This document shows, one piece after another, positions 8,927-19,519 of a stretch of 64,000 nucleotides of DNA; position 1 is the stretch's first letter, and each line of letters begins with the position of its first letter. Origin of the DNA: Paragorgia papillata (lineage: Eukaryota > Cnidaria > Anthozoa > Scleralcyonacea > Coralliidae); assembly GCA_035771165.1 (NCBI GenBank), contig JAWNZC010000369.1, positions 1,299,430 to 1,363,429 on the forward strand. Reading direction: 5' to 3'. The position numbers and the translations under genes are program-made. The notes beneath the pieces were generated by a model that was given only the letters and a program-made list of their open reading frames with translations, was not told where the DNA came from and did no database searches.

Positions 8927-10273
8927 TCAGTTCTGTCCGTAATAAGCTGGTGGTTTCCGTTGCCGTTGTGGTCTGGATTTCAGTTCTTGCTGATTCACGT
9001 CGTCTTCTCTCCCGCTGATACGTTGTTCAGGATTTTCTGTAACTGCCTGCTCGTGCGGAATTTTGCGTGCCATGCTTTCGTTTCTCATGATCTGCGGCTC
9101 GTCTGGTCGTTTGAGCAATAAACTAGCGCCATTCTTTTTCTCAACAATATAGGGCTTGGGATCGTAGGTTGTTGACAGCTTTGTTGCGCTTGGTTGTTTG
9201 AGAAGCACTGTATCTCCCTCCTTTATGTCAGACGCTGAGGCGTGGCCCCGGTCATCGGCATACGATTTCATCCTTTCTTTTTTCTCACAGTCTCGCTGAA
9301 GCACTGCCTCGGGTATTTCATCGGTCGGTGACGAAGGTGGTAGAGTTGGGATCTTGTTCCGAATGTTGCGGCTAAAAAGAAGAACAGGAGGAGGCTGCCC
9401 TGTGGTACAGTGAGTTGAACGATAGTTCATCAGGAAAACATCGAGCTCTTCCTTCCAGTTTTTCCCTTCGAGATGTGCAGCACGGATCGCCTTCTCTATG
9501 GTGCGATTAAAACGCTCAACCTCCGAGTTTGCCTGAGGCCAGTAGGGCGTGACCCGACGATGTTTAATACCACAACTGGAAAGATAAGACGTAAACTCAG
9601 TGGAAATAAATTGAGGACCGTTGTCGGTAACGATCTCGTCTGGGATGCCATGGGTCGCGAACGTGGTTTTCATACGTTTGATAATTGCGGTGGATGTGGT
9701 GCTCGTTAAAATATGTACCTGAGGCCAACGAGAGCAGGTGTCTACCATAACGAGAAGAGATTCGCCTGTCGGAAATGGGCCACACAGGTCAACGTGAAGA
9801 GTTTGCCATGGTCGGCTGGGCATGGTTGTCATGCGAAGAGGTTGTGGAGCTGTACGAGGTCCTTGAGCTTGACAGGCTATGCACGTACGGATCATTCGTT
9901 CCACTGCTTGGTCAATTCCTGGCCACCAGACTTTCTCACGCAATAATTGCTTCGTCTTAACGATGCCTAGATGTCCCTCGTGAGCTAGGCGCAATGTTTC
10001 CTGTTGGAGAGACGCAGGAATGACAATTCTGGATCCACGAAGGATAAGGTTATCGAGGACAGTGAGTTCTGTTTTGATCATAAGATATGGGCGAGTCGCT
10101 TTGGTTTTTGGCCAATTGTTGGTTGCAATGCATGTGCCAAGAGTTTGAAGAACAGGGTCTTGCTTGGTAGCTTTTTGTATCTCACTCAGGGAGATTGCTT
10201 TAGGAGGAGCATGGTGAGCAATGTACTGGACATATTCTTCGGCTGGTGCGAACGTTTGGCCCTTGGTTGGCAA
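8927..10273 (-). CDS. Gypsy-1 integrase region of Pol
   Basis: A 448-residue open frame. It begins in the RNase H/integrase linker, then shows the HHCC zinc-binding module (HEGHLG ... CIACQ, about residues 94-135). The catalytic core carries all three acidic residues: VDLCGPF, TDNGPQF and SEVERFNR. The C-terminal part is basic and likely binds DNA; no chromodomain is evident. This segment would join element cDNA to the host genome in the nucleus. It is the only long intact part of Gypsy-1. The upstream RNase H tail lies in another frame (10200-10403), so Pol as a whole cannot be made as one chain. Confidence 0.9.
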   Translation of the reverse strand: MPTKGQTFAPAEEYVQYIAHHAPPKAISLSEIQKATKQDPVLQTLGTCIATNNWPKTKATRPYLMIKTELTVLDNLILRGSRIVIPASLQQETLRLAHEGHLGIVKTKQLLREKVWWPGIDQAVERMIRTCIACQAQGPRTAPQPLRMTTMPSRPWQTLHVDLCGPFPTGESLLVMVDTCSRWPQVHILTSTTSTAIIKRMKTTFATHGIPDEIVTDNGPQFISTEFTSYLSSCGIKHRRVTPYWPQANSEVERFNRTIEKAIRAAHLEGKNWKEELDVFLMNYRSTHCTTGQPPPVLLFSRNIRNKIPTLPPSSPTDEIPEAVLQRDCEKKERMKSYADDRGHASASDIKEGDTVLLKQPSATKLSTTYDPKPYIVEKKNGASLLLKRPDEPQIMRNESMARKIPHEQAVTENPEQRISGREDDVNQQELKSRPQRQRKPPAYYGQN

Positions 10274-11428
10274 GTGGTAAACGAGACAAAACGTCGGCAG
10301 GATTGTTAATTCCAGGCGAATACTGAATTCGAAATTTGTAGGGTTGCAAGCGAAGTCCCCATCGTTCGATACGTGCTGGCGGTTTCGAAGTTGGGCTGTT
10401 CATGATTTCAAGCGGCGTGTGATCAGTAAAGATGTCGAATGTCGTTCCGTAGAGATAAAGATGAAATTTTTCACAGCCCCAGACAACGGCTAAGGCTTCC
10501 CGTTTTTCTGGGAATATCGTGATTCGACTGATGTGTGTGTGCGGGTTGCATAGGCCACAGGTTTAGTTTCGCCACTCTGGGTTTGCGTTAGAATGGCCCC
10601 AAGACCAACAGGACTGGCATCCACACGAAGTTGTGTTGGGGCAGGATGAAAATGTGCCATGACTAGGCCACTGGTTAGTGCCTGTTGCAGGCTTTCGAAA
10701 GCGTTCTGATGCAGTTTAGACCACGTCCAGGGTACAGATTTACGTGTGAGTTGACGAAGAGGAGCAGCGATCGTTGAAAAATTTGTGATGAAGCGGCTGC
10801 AGTAGTTAACAACGCCAAGAAAACTTCGGACTTCTGAGACGTTGCTCGGCTTTCTGGCATTGCGGATCGCAGCAATAGTAGTAGGTCGGATCGCAGCAAT
10901 AGTAGTAGGTCGAATACCAGCAGCATAAATAGTGTACCCAAAGAATGTGATCTCGGGGACGTTGAATTTACACTTCTCACTATTGAGGGTCAGACCACGG
11001 TCTTGCAGCCTGCATAAGACACCATTCAAGTTGACGTCATGTTCTTGTTGAGTCTTCCCGAAGACGATGAGACCGTCTGAACTGTTTATGACTCCGGGGC
11101 ATCCTTGAAGGGCTTGTTGAATGACATGCTGATAAATTTCTGGGGCTGCCGAAACACCAAACATAAGACGTTTGTAGCGATAGAGGCCTGTGTGCGTAGC
11201 GAATGTGGTATACTACCTGGACTGTTCATCAAGTTCAATTTGATGATATCCCCACCTTAAATCCAGTTTCGAGAAGACACAAGCGCCAGTGAGATCATGG
11301 GGAGTCTCCTCCACAGTTGGAATAGGATATCTTTCTCTCTGATGACTGCGGTGTTCACTTGACGCATGTCCACACAGATGCGCACCTCGCCGTTTGACTT
11401 CGGTACAACTACTAGGGGAGAAACCCAT
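10200..11428 (-). pseudogene. Gypsy-1 reverse transcriptase and RNase H, frameshifted
   Basis: Three overlapping frames carry RT and RNase H. 11213-11428 has YPIPTVEE and FSKLDLRWGYHQIEL (RT fingers/palm). 10490-11164 has FGVSAAPEIYQ, a palm region reading NSSDGLIVFG where YxDD-type SDD is expected, FLGVVNYC, and the RNase H start VDASPVGLGA. 10200-10403 has the RNase H tail ending ADVLSRLP. A short block is tandemly duplicated (IRPTTIAA twice, near 10880-10905). Shifts and loss of one catalytic aspartate mean no active RT from this copy. Confidence 0.9.
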
Positions 11429-12114
11429 GGTGTTGGGCCGTTGACTATCTCGATGATGTCCAGACGTTGTAGCTCATCTAATTTGGCAGTAACTTGGCGT
11501 CGAACGTGAAATGGGATGCGGCGTGGAGGCTGTGCAACAGGCGCAATACTAGGATCAACGTGGATGGCTTGTTGATAATCTTTTAACTTGCCGACATCAT
11601 CGAAAACTCGAGGGAATTTTGTGCGAAGATTGTTTGAGTCGATTCCTGGGCTGACATTGTTGATGGTGTTATCTACATGCAGAGGACCAAGCTGAATGGC
11701 GGAATCATGGCCCAAGAGGCACCCGGCGCCCCGGTTGTCAACAACAACGAACTTGGCAGGAATTTGTTTACCATTGTAATCAACCCGTACGGATATTGTG
11801 CCCCGGATGTTTAGTGGTTTTGTCGAACCGTATGTAAATAAACGAATATTTGATGGCATGATCGTCACTTTATTTAACGCACGTAACTCATAGTAGGTAT
11901 CGAGATCTACGATATTAACACTGGCACCAGAGTCAATAATCATGCGAACTGACAATCCTTCGAGAGCAACGGTGGTCGTAGGCAAATTCGGAAATTGACA
12001 GACCCGAAACACACATTCATCGTCTGAATCTAAAACCGCTTGGTCACCCACTTGGTTAGCTTGAGCTTGTTGATTTGAGCCAGAATTCGGTTGATTACGA
12101 CGACTGCAACACAC
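11257..12114 (-). pseudogene. Gypsy-1 protease and N-terminal RT
   Basis: The frame begins after the second Gag zinc knuckle. It contains the retroviral-type aspartic protease motif IIDSGASVNIVD (about residues 59-70), a GHDSAIQLG stretch, and then the RT entry VVPKSNGEVRICVDMRQVN. The same region occurs in the two further tandem units (14443-15269 and 16739-17644). A single-base shift near 12190 separates it from the Gag part in this unit only. Confidence 0.85.
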
Positions 12115-12731
12115 GGAGGAAAAATGACCGACTTTGCCACAACTCCGACATGTTTTGCCATTTGCTGGGCAACGAACATCCTACGCGCGATGGCCTGTTT
12201 TTTCCACAAGAATAACAAGGTTGAGAACGCCGTTCACCTTGCTGACGTTCGCCACGATTATCGCTCGGATCAAATGGCAGAGATTCACTCGACGAATTCG
12301 CTGGTCTTTCGCGAGATTGTGTAGTTTGCCTCGTTTGAAGTGCATTAATTGAGCCTGGTTGAGTGGAGAGTTGTTCCATTTCACGAGCTTGAAAATCGAT
12401 TGTTCAAATGCGCGGGAAATAGTCAGGAGATTCGGCAGATTAATGTCTGGTTCTCGGAGTAAACGGCGGCGTAGTTCGAGAGAACTACGTTCAGCTTTTC
12501 GAGTGCCGTCTTGTAATCATCTCCAGTGTCAGGCAAAGTCTAGAAGATCTCTTGTATATCAGGGCCAGCGAGATGAAGTAAAATAGCGCGTTTTTGTTTC
12601 TGATCGGTCACCCCAGATGCACGAATATAGTAATCAAGGGATTTGATCAATTTCTCCCATCGCTGAGCAAGCGTTCTGTGGTCCGAAACAGAAAACGGTG
12701 GTACAGCTGGTAAATCTAGAACTTTCGCCAT
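12095..12731 (-). pseudogene. Gypsy-1 Gag remnant
   Basis: The ATG at 12729-12731 lies just inside the 5' LTR. The first 63 residues (MAKVLDLPAVPPFSVSDHRT) look like a Gag start and end at a TAG. Readable capsid-like sequence continues past the stop, appears to lack a middle section, then shifts frame. The distal part carries a CYSCGK zinc knuckle. The stop and the presumed gap are shared by all three tandem units, so they predate the duplication. An extra T in a T-run near 12200 is private to this unit. Confidence 0.8.
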
Positions 12732-12757
12732 TTAATTCTTTTATCCTCGTCGCCAGT

Positions 12758-12890
12758 TATAGTGTCCTTACTTTGATATAAACTATATTTAACTCTCAAT
12801 GCGAACATACATGTTATCTCGCTCATGCCTCGTGGAGAATCCCCCCTACATGTCCATCACGTGACGGAAATACGTCACACGAACACTACA
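12758..12890 (-). repeat. 5' LTR of Gypsy-1 (unit A)
   Basis: 133 bp, TGTAGTGTTC to CACTATA on the minus strand, followed upstream by the CCAAT duplication. Near-identical copies lie at 15648-15780 and 18023-18155 inside the tandem units. Confidence 0.85.
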
Positions 12891-13740
12891 CCAATATTCC
12901 TCGCATTTTTTACCCCAATGCCCCCTCTACTACTCATATTATGATCTCTATGGGATAAAGCCCAAGTGACCCCAACGGGACAAGTCACTTTGAGTGACTC
13001 TCAAGAAAAACTAACTGCGAAGAATTGTTTTAAAACTGTCGGGAAGTAAACAAAACACTGGCCTACAGCCAATCTTTAACTCTGGTGAATAACTGTAATT
13101 GTCAACAAAACTACCAAGAACACTTCCGTCTTGAATAATTATATTCTTTTTCTGTTAATTTGAAGCAGTGATTTTCCAGAAGAAGTTCTCTCTTGAATTG
13201 GTTTTCGCCAACCTCGTACCCAGGGCATTTTGCCTCCACGTTAGGAAGTCAGCGAAAATTGTCGATTCTATATTCTGATTGGCCCGTTTTAAAACTTGGT
13301 TAATTCAGATAGAGTATACTTTATTCATCGAAATCTGAATTGCAATAGATTCACTCTTCAAAATTTACCCAAAAAATAGAAATGATAGCCTTGGTTAACG
13401 TCAATAACAACGTTAGATATATGCTTGTTCATGACATTTACATGTATCCTGGATAATCGTGGGGGTATCATGAGGAATAATGCTACCCAGTTGCTTTTAT
13501 GATGAAGACTTCACATGAATACTCTGCCTGACATGTACGAACCCTGCTTTTAGAGAAAAGTACCCCATGTTTACACAGGACCTTTTGCACCAATGGGGAT
13601 CTCGCAACGTGTTGACGGCCAAGGCTCTGGATAGAGCGTTGCTTTCAATACAGAGGGACGACGCTGTTTTGGTATTGTTAAACTGTGTGATAAGTTTACG
13701 CACAGACAATATCAGTATTAAGTCTTCGATCCAAACATTA

Positions 13741-13800
13741 CTGATCTCACTCACCCATCTCCCATGATGATCATATGGAAGATGGGGTGAGTGAGATCAG
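13741..13800. repeat. Hairpin at the unit boundary
   Basis: CTGATCTCACTCACCCATC pairs with GATGGGGTGAGTGAGATCAG across a short loop. The same CTGATCTCACTCACCC recurs 30 bp on, directly at the duplication junction. Equivalent hairpins lie at about 16631-16690 and 19006-19065. Confidence 0.85.
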
Positions 13801-13927
13801 TGATGTTCGAACTAGCGTGTTCAAACATTTCTGATCTCACTCACCCAGCTCATCTAATTTGGCAGTAACTTGGCGTCGAACGTGAAATGGGATGCGGCGT
13901 GGAGGCTGTGCAACAGGCGCAATACTA

Positions 13928-14440
13928 CAATCCTGGACAAAATTGTTGGGACACTTTGCCGATTTTGTCGATTTTCGCATAGTGTCCCAAGCACTTTTGT
14001 CCAGGATTGTCTGAAAATGACGAATTAAACAAAATCGAAGAAAAAAACAATTTGGGGGCGGCGATTCTGCGCAGTTTGCTCGAAAATGACATAAATACGC
14101 TCCCACATGCATGAACAAGAAATTGTTTGTGGGGTATAGAAGGTTTGGTGAATATGTAAATTAAATAGAGCTCTCGTGCGGGTGGTACCGGTGCGGGTGG
14201 GAACTCTGCAGAGACTCTGCTCCAGTGATCCCTTCCCCATTGAGGGGGTAAGGGGGAGCAGAGATGGGGGCTCTTTTATTAAACTGTATATATTTTGCAA
14301 TGTTACAAAGTTAAAAAGCCGTGTTTTATTGAAAAATCAAAAACTCGTCGTTTTCAGACAATCCTGGACAAAATTGTTGGGACACTTTGCCGATTTTGTC
14401 GATTTTCGCATAGTGTCCCAAGCACTTTTGTCCAGGATTG
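13928..14440. mobile_element. Composite MITE flanked by TA
   Basis: Inserted at a TA that is single in units A and C (AATACTAGGATC), duplicated here at 13926-13927 and 14441-14442. Each end is an 82-bp copy (13928-14009 and 14359-14440) in the same orientation, and each copy is itself nearly palindromic with CAATCCTGGACAAAA ends. The 349-bp middle has its own inverted ends (CTGAAAATGACGA / TCGTCGTTTTCAG). Confidence 0.9.
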
Positions 14441-14442
14441 TA

Positions 14443-15269
14443 GGATCAACGTGGATGGCTTGTTGATAATCTTTTAACTTGCCGACATCATCGAAAACTC
14501 GAGGGAATTTTGTGCGAAGATTGTTTGAGTCGATTCCTGGGCTGACATTGTTGATGGTGTTATCTACATGCAGAAGACCAAGCTGAATGGCGGAATCATG
14601 GCCCAAGAGGCACCCGGCGCCCCGGTTGTCAACAACAACGAACTTGGCAGGAATTTGTTTACCATTGTAATCAACCCGTACGGATATTGTGCCCCGGATG
14701 TTTAGTGGTTTTGTCGAACCGTATGTAAATAAACGAATATTTGATGGCATGATCGTCACTTTATTTAACGCACGTAACTCATAGTAGGTATCAAGATCTA
14801 CGATATTAACACTGGCACCAGAGTCAATAATCATGCGAACTGACAATCCTTCGAGAGCAACGGTGGTCGTAGGCAAATTCGGAAATTGACAGACCCGAAA
14901 CACACATTCATCGTCTGAATCTAAAACCGCTTGGTCACCCACTTGGTTAGCTTGAGCTTGTTGATTTGAGCCAGAATTCGGTTGATTACGACGACTGCAA
15001 CACACGGAGGAAAAATGACCGACTTTGCCACAACTCCGACATGTTTTGCCATTTGCTGGGCAACGAACATCCTTCGCGCGATGGCCTGTTTTTCCACAAG
15101 AATAACAAGGTTGAGAACGCCGTTCACCTTGCTGACGTTCGCCACGATTATCGCTCGGATCAAATGGCAGAGATTCACTCGACGAATTCGCTGGTCTTTC
15201 GCGAGATTGTGTAGTTTGCCTCGTTTGAAGTGCATTAATTGAGCCTGGTTGAGTGGAGAGTTGTTCCAT
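14443..15269 (-). pseudogene. Gag zinc knuckles and protease, unit B
   Basis: An open frame from within Gag (start at 15267-15269) through two CCHC zinc knuckles (CYSCGKTGHRAKDVRC and CRSCGKVGHFSSVC) and the protease motif IIDSGAS. It then runs into the MITE at 14440. This unit lacks the extra base that breaks unit A. It has no RT core, RNase H or integrase of its own. Confidence 0.85.
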
Positions 15270-15647
15270 TTCACGAGCTTGAAAATCGATTGTTCAAATG
15301 CGCGGGAAATAGTCAGGAGATTCGGCAGATTAATGTCTGGTTCTCGGAGTAAACGGCGGCGTAGTTCGAGAGAACTACGTTCAGCTTTTCGAGTGCCGTC
15401 TTGTAATCATCTCCAGTGTCAGGCAAAGTCTAGAAGATCTCTTGTATATCAGGGCCAGCGAGATGAAGTAAAATAGCGCGTTTTTGTTTCTGATCGGTCA
15501 CCCCAGATGCACGAATATAGTAATCAAGGGATTTGATCAATTTCTCCCATCGCTGAGCAAGCGTTCTGTGGTCCGAAACAGAAAACGGTGGTACAGCTGG
15601 TAAATCTAGAACTTTCGCCATTTAATTCTTTTATCCTCGTCGCCAGT

Positions 15648-15780
15648 TATAGTGTCCTTACTTTGATATAAACTATATTTAACTCTCAATGCGAACATAC
15701 ATGTTATCTCGCTCATGCCTCGTGGAGAATCCCCCCTACATGTCCATCACGTGACGGAAATACGTCACACGAACACTACA
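15648..15780 (-). repeat. LTR copy in unit B
   Basis: Collinear with 12758-12890, followed by CCAATATTCC, the original flank of Gypsy-1. This shows the duplication copied the element-flank junction rather than arising from a new insertion. Confidence 0.85.
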
Positions 15781-16738
15781 CCAATATTCCTCGCATTTTT
15801 GACCCCAATGCCCCCTCTACTACTCATATTATGATCTCTATGGGATAAAGCCCAAGTGACCCCAACGGGACAAGTCACTTTGAGTGACTCTCAAGAAAAA
15901 CTAACTGCGAAGAATTGTTTTAAAACTGTCGGGAAGTAAACAAAACACTGGCCTACAGCCAATCTTTAACTCTGGTGAATAACTGTAATTGTCAACAAAA
16001 CTACCAAGAACACTTCCGTCTTGAATAATTATATTCTTTTTCTGTTAATTTGAAGCAGTGATTTTCCAGAAGAAGTTCTCTCTTGAATTGGTTTTCGCCA
16101 ACCTCGTACCCAGGGCATTTTGCCTCCACGTTAGGAAGTCAGCGAAAATTGTCGATTCTATATTCTGATTGGCCCGTTTTAAAACTTGGTTAATTCAGAT
16201 AGAGTATACTTTATTCATCGAAATCTGAATTGCAATAGATTCACTCTTCAAAATTTACCCAAAAAATAGAAATGATAGCCTTGGTTAACGTCAATAACAA
16301 CGTTAGATATATGCTTGTTCATGACATTTACATGTATCCTGGATAATCGTGGGGGTATCATGAGGAATAATGCTACCCAGTTGCTTTTATGATGAAGACT
16401 TCACATGAATACTCTGCCTGACATGTACGAACCCTGCTTTTAGAGAAAAGTACCCCATGTTTACACAGGACCTTTTGCACCAATGGGGATCTCGCAACGT
16501 GTTGACGGCCAAGGCTCTGGATAGAGCGTTGCTTTCAATACAGAGGGACGACGCTGTTTTGGTATTGTTAAACTGTGTGATAAGTTTACGCACAGACAAT
16601 ATCAGTATTAAGTCTTCGATCCAAACATTACTGATCTCACTCACCCATCTCCCATGATGATCATATGGAAGATGGGGTAAGTGAGATCAGTGATGTTCGA
16701 ACTAGCGTGTTCAAACATTTCTGATCTCGCTCACCCAG

Positions 16739-17644
16739 CTCATCTAATTTGGCAGTAACTTGGCGTCGAACGTGAAATGGGATGCGGCGTGGAGGCTGTG
16801 CAACAGGCGCAATACTAGGATCAACGTGGATGGCTTGTTGATAATCTTTTAACTTGCCGACATCATCGAAAACTCGAGGGAATTTTGTGCGAAGATTGTT
16901 TGAGTCGATTCCTGGGCTGACATTGTTGATGGTGTTATCTACATGCAGAAGACCAAGCTGAATGGCGGAATCATGGCCCAAGAGGCACCCGGCGCCCCGG
17001 TTGTCAACAACAACGAACTTGGCAGGAATTTGTTTACCATTGTAATCAACCCGTACGGATATTGTGCCCCGGATGTTTAGTGGTTTTGTCGAACCGTATG
17101 TAAATAAACGAATATTTGATGGCATGATCGTCACTTTATTTAACGCACGTAACTCATAGTAGGTATCGAGATCTACGATATTAACACTGGCACCAGAGTC
17201 AATAATCATGCGAACTGACAATCCTTCGAGAGCAACGGTGGTCGTAGGCAAATTCGGAAATTGACAGACCCGAAACACACATTCATCGTCTGAATCTAAA
17301 ACCGCTTGGTCACCCACTTGGTTAGCTTGAGCTTGTTGATTTGAGCCAGAATTCGGTTGATTACGACGACTGCAACACACGGAGGAAAAATGACCGACTT
17401 TGCCACAACTCCGACATGTTTTGCCATTTGCTGGGCAACGAACATCCTTCGCGCGATGGCCTGTTTTTCCACAAGAATAACAAGGTTGAGAACGCCGTTC
17501 ACCTTGCTGACGTTCGCCACGATTATCGCTCGGATCAAATGGCAGAGATTCACTCGACGAATTCGCTGGTCTTTCGCGAGATTGTGTAGTTTGCCTCGTT
17601 TGAAGTGCATTAATTGAGCCTGGTTGAGTGGAGAGTTGTTCCAT
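16739..17644 (-). pseudogene. Gag zinc knuckles and protease, unit C
   Basis: Same frame as unit B but uninterrupted by the MITE. It has both CCHC knuckles, the IIDSGAS protease motif, and the entry to RT (HVDPSIAPVAQPPRRIPFHV). It stops soon after crossing into the flank sequence of unit B. Confidence 0.85.
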
Positions 17645-18022
17645 TTCACGAGCTTGAAAATCGATTGTTCAAATGCGCGGGAAATAGTCAGGAGATTCGG
17701 CAGATTAATGTCTGGTTCTCGGAGTAAACGGCGGCGTAGTTCGAGAGAACTACGTTCAGCTTTTCGAGTGCCGTCTTGTAATCATCTCCAGTGTCAGGCA
17801 AAGTCTAGAAGATCTCTTGTATATCAGGGCCAGCGAGATGAAGTAAAATAGCGCGTTTTTGTTTCTGATCGGTCACCCCAGATGCACGAATATAGTAATC
17901 AAGGGATTTGATCAATTTCTCCCATCGCTGAGCAAGCGTTCTGTGGTCCGAAACAGAAAACGGTGGTACAGCTGGTAAATCTAGAACTTTCGCCATTTAA
18001 TTCTTTTATCCTCGTCGCCAGT

Positions 18023-18155
18023 TATAGTGTCCTTACTTTGATATAAACTATATTTAACTCTCAATGCGAACATACATGTTATCTCGCTCATGCCTCGTGG
18101 AGAATCCCCCCTACATGTCCATCACGTGACGGAAATACGTCACACGAACACTACA
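18023..18155 (-). repeat. LTR copy in unit C
   Basis: Collinear with the LTRs of units A and B and followed by the same CCAATATTCC flank. Confidence 0.85.
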
Positions 18156-19112
18156 CCAATATTCCTCGCATTTTTTACCCCAATGCCCCCTCTACTACTC
18201 ATATTATGATCTCTATGGGATAAAGCCCAAGTGACCCCAACGGGACAAGTCACTTTGAGTGACTCTCAAGAAAAACTAACTGCGAAGAATTGTTTTAAAA
18301 CTGTCGGGAAGTAAACAAAACACTGGCCTACAGCCAATCTTTAACTCTGGTGAATAACTGTAATTGTCAACAAAACTACCAAGAACACTTCCGTCTTGAA
18401 TAATTATATTCTTTTTCTGTTAATTTGAAGCAGTGATTTTCCAGAAGAAGTTCTCTCTTGAATTGGTTTTCGCCAACCTCGTACCCAGGGCATTTTGCCT
18501 CCACGTTAGGAAGTCAGCGAAAATTGTCGATTCTATATTCTGATTGGCCCGTTTTAAAACTTGGTTAATTCAGATAGAGTATACTTTATTCATCGAAATC
18601 TGAATTGCAATAGATTCACTCTTCAAAATTTACCCAAAAAATAGAAATGATAGCCTTGGTTAACGTCAATAACAACGTTAGATATATGCTTGTTCATGAC
18701 ATTTACATGTATCCTGGATAATCGTGGGGGTATCATGAGGAATAATGCTACCCAGTTGCTTTTATGATGAAGACTTCACATGAATACTCTGCCTGACATG
18801 TACGAACCCTGCTTTTAGAGAAAAGTACCCCATGTTTACACAGGACCTTTTGCACCAATGGGGATCTCGCAACGTGTTGACGGCCAAGGCTCTGGATAGA
18901 GCGTTGCTTTCAATACAGAGGGACGACGCTGTTTTGGTATTGTTAAACTGTGTGATAAGTTTACGCACAGACAATATCAGTATTAAGTCTTCGATCCAAA
19001 CATTACTGATCTCACTCACCCATCTCCCATGATGATCATATGGAAGATGGGGTGAGTGAGATCAGTGATGTTCGAACTAGCGTGTTCAAACATTTCTGAT
19101 CTCACTCACCCA

Positions 19113-19433
19113 GAATTCAAGGCCTTTTCAAGGACTTTCAAGGCCATGTATTAGAAAATTGAAGGACCAATGGGCTGAAAAGAAGGCTTTAGAAAGCAGT
19201 AAAAAGTCACGAAAAACTGTTAGAATTGCCACTTTAATGAGGAAGCGAATTCGCACACATGCTGAGAAATTTCAGAAAATGTCACAAAAATTAAAATAAG
19301 AAGGATTCAAGGACTTTCAAGAACTTCTTTATAAATTATAAGAAGGATTCAAGGATTTTCAAGAACTTCTTTATAAATTCAAGGACTTTCAAGGCCTTGA
19401 ATTCTTGTATTCAAATTCAAGGACTTTCAAGGC
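19113..19433. mobile_element. MITE with AATTCAAGGCCTT / TTCAAGGACTTTCAAGG ends
   Basis: GAATTCAAGGCC at the left is inverted as GGCCTTGAATTC near 19394-19405. ATTCAAGGACTTTCAAG blocks are repeated in direct orientation at the right (19306, 19377, 19418). The interior has no gene. Superfamily not determined. Confidence 0.6.
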
Positions 19434-19519
19434 TGTAAAAGTACCCCACTTTTACCGAGGACCTTTTGCACCAGTAGAGGGCACGAAAATTCTCGATTGC
19501 AACTCGAGTGAACCCCTAG

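Larger units (their letters stand above)
8642..12890 (-). mobile_element. Gypsy-1: Ty3/Gypsy LTR retrotransposon (decayed)
   Basis: A 4.25-kb minus-strand element bounded by short LTRs (8642-8758 and 12758-12890) and a matching 5-bp duplication CCAAT (8637-8641 and 12891-12895). A purine tract (AAAGGAGGGA on the minus strand) precedes the 3' LTR, and TGGCGACGAGG follows the 5' LTR as a likely primer-binding site. The gene order is Gag (zinc knuckles), protease, RT, RNase H, integrase, as in Gypsy. Gag has a stop, an apparent internal deletion and a frameshift; RT is shifted and its catalytic box is altered. Integrase alone is intact. The 5' part is repeated in tandem to 19111. Confidence 0.9.
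11471..13846 (-). repeat. Tandem unit A (2376 bp)
   Basis: The unit comprises the N-terminal Pol and Gag of Gypsy-1, its 5' LTR, and about 950 bp of the DNA beyond the element. The boundary to the next unit reads CTCACTCACCC|AGCTCATC, with only AG shared between the two parental sequences. Beyond the LTR I see no gene; ORFs at 13497-13767 are unsupported. Confidence 0.9.
13847..16736 (-). repeat. Tandem unit B (2890 bp, with MITE insertion)
   Basis: Same content as unit A, plus a 513-bp composite MITE at 13928-14440. Apart from that insertion, differences from units A and C are scattered single bases. It includes an LTR copy at 15648-15780. Confidence 0.9.
16737..19111 (-). repeat. Tandem unit C (2375 bp)
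   Basis: Third copy of the unit, with no MITE. Its outer end reads CTCACTCACCCAG followed by AATTCAAGG, which is the unduplicated flank. Confidence 0.9.
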
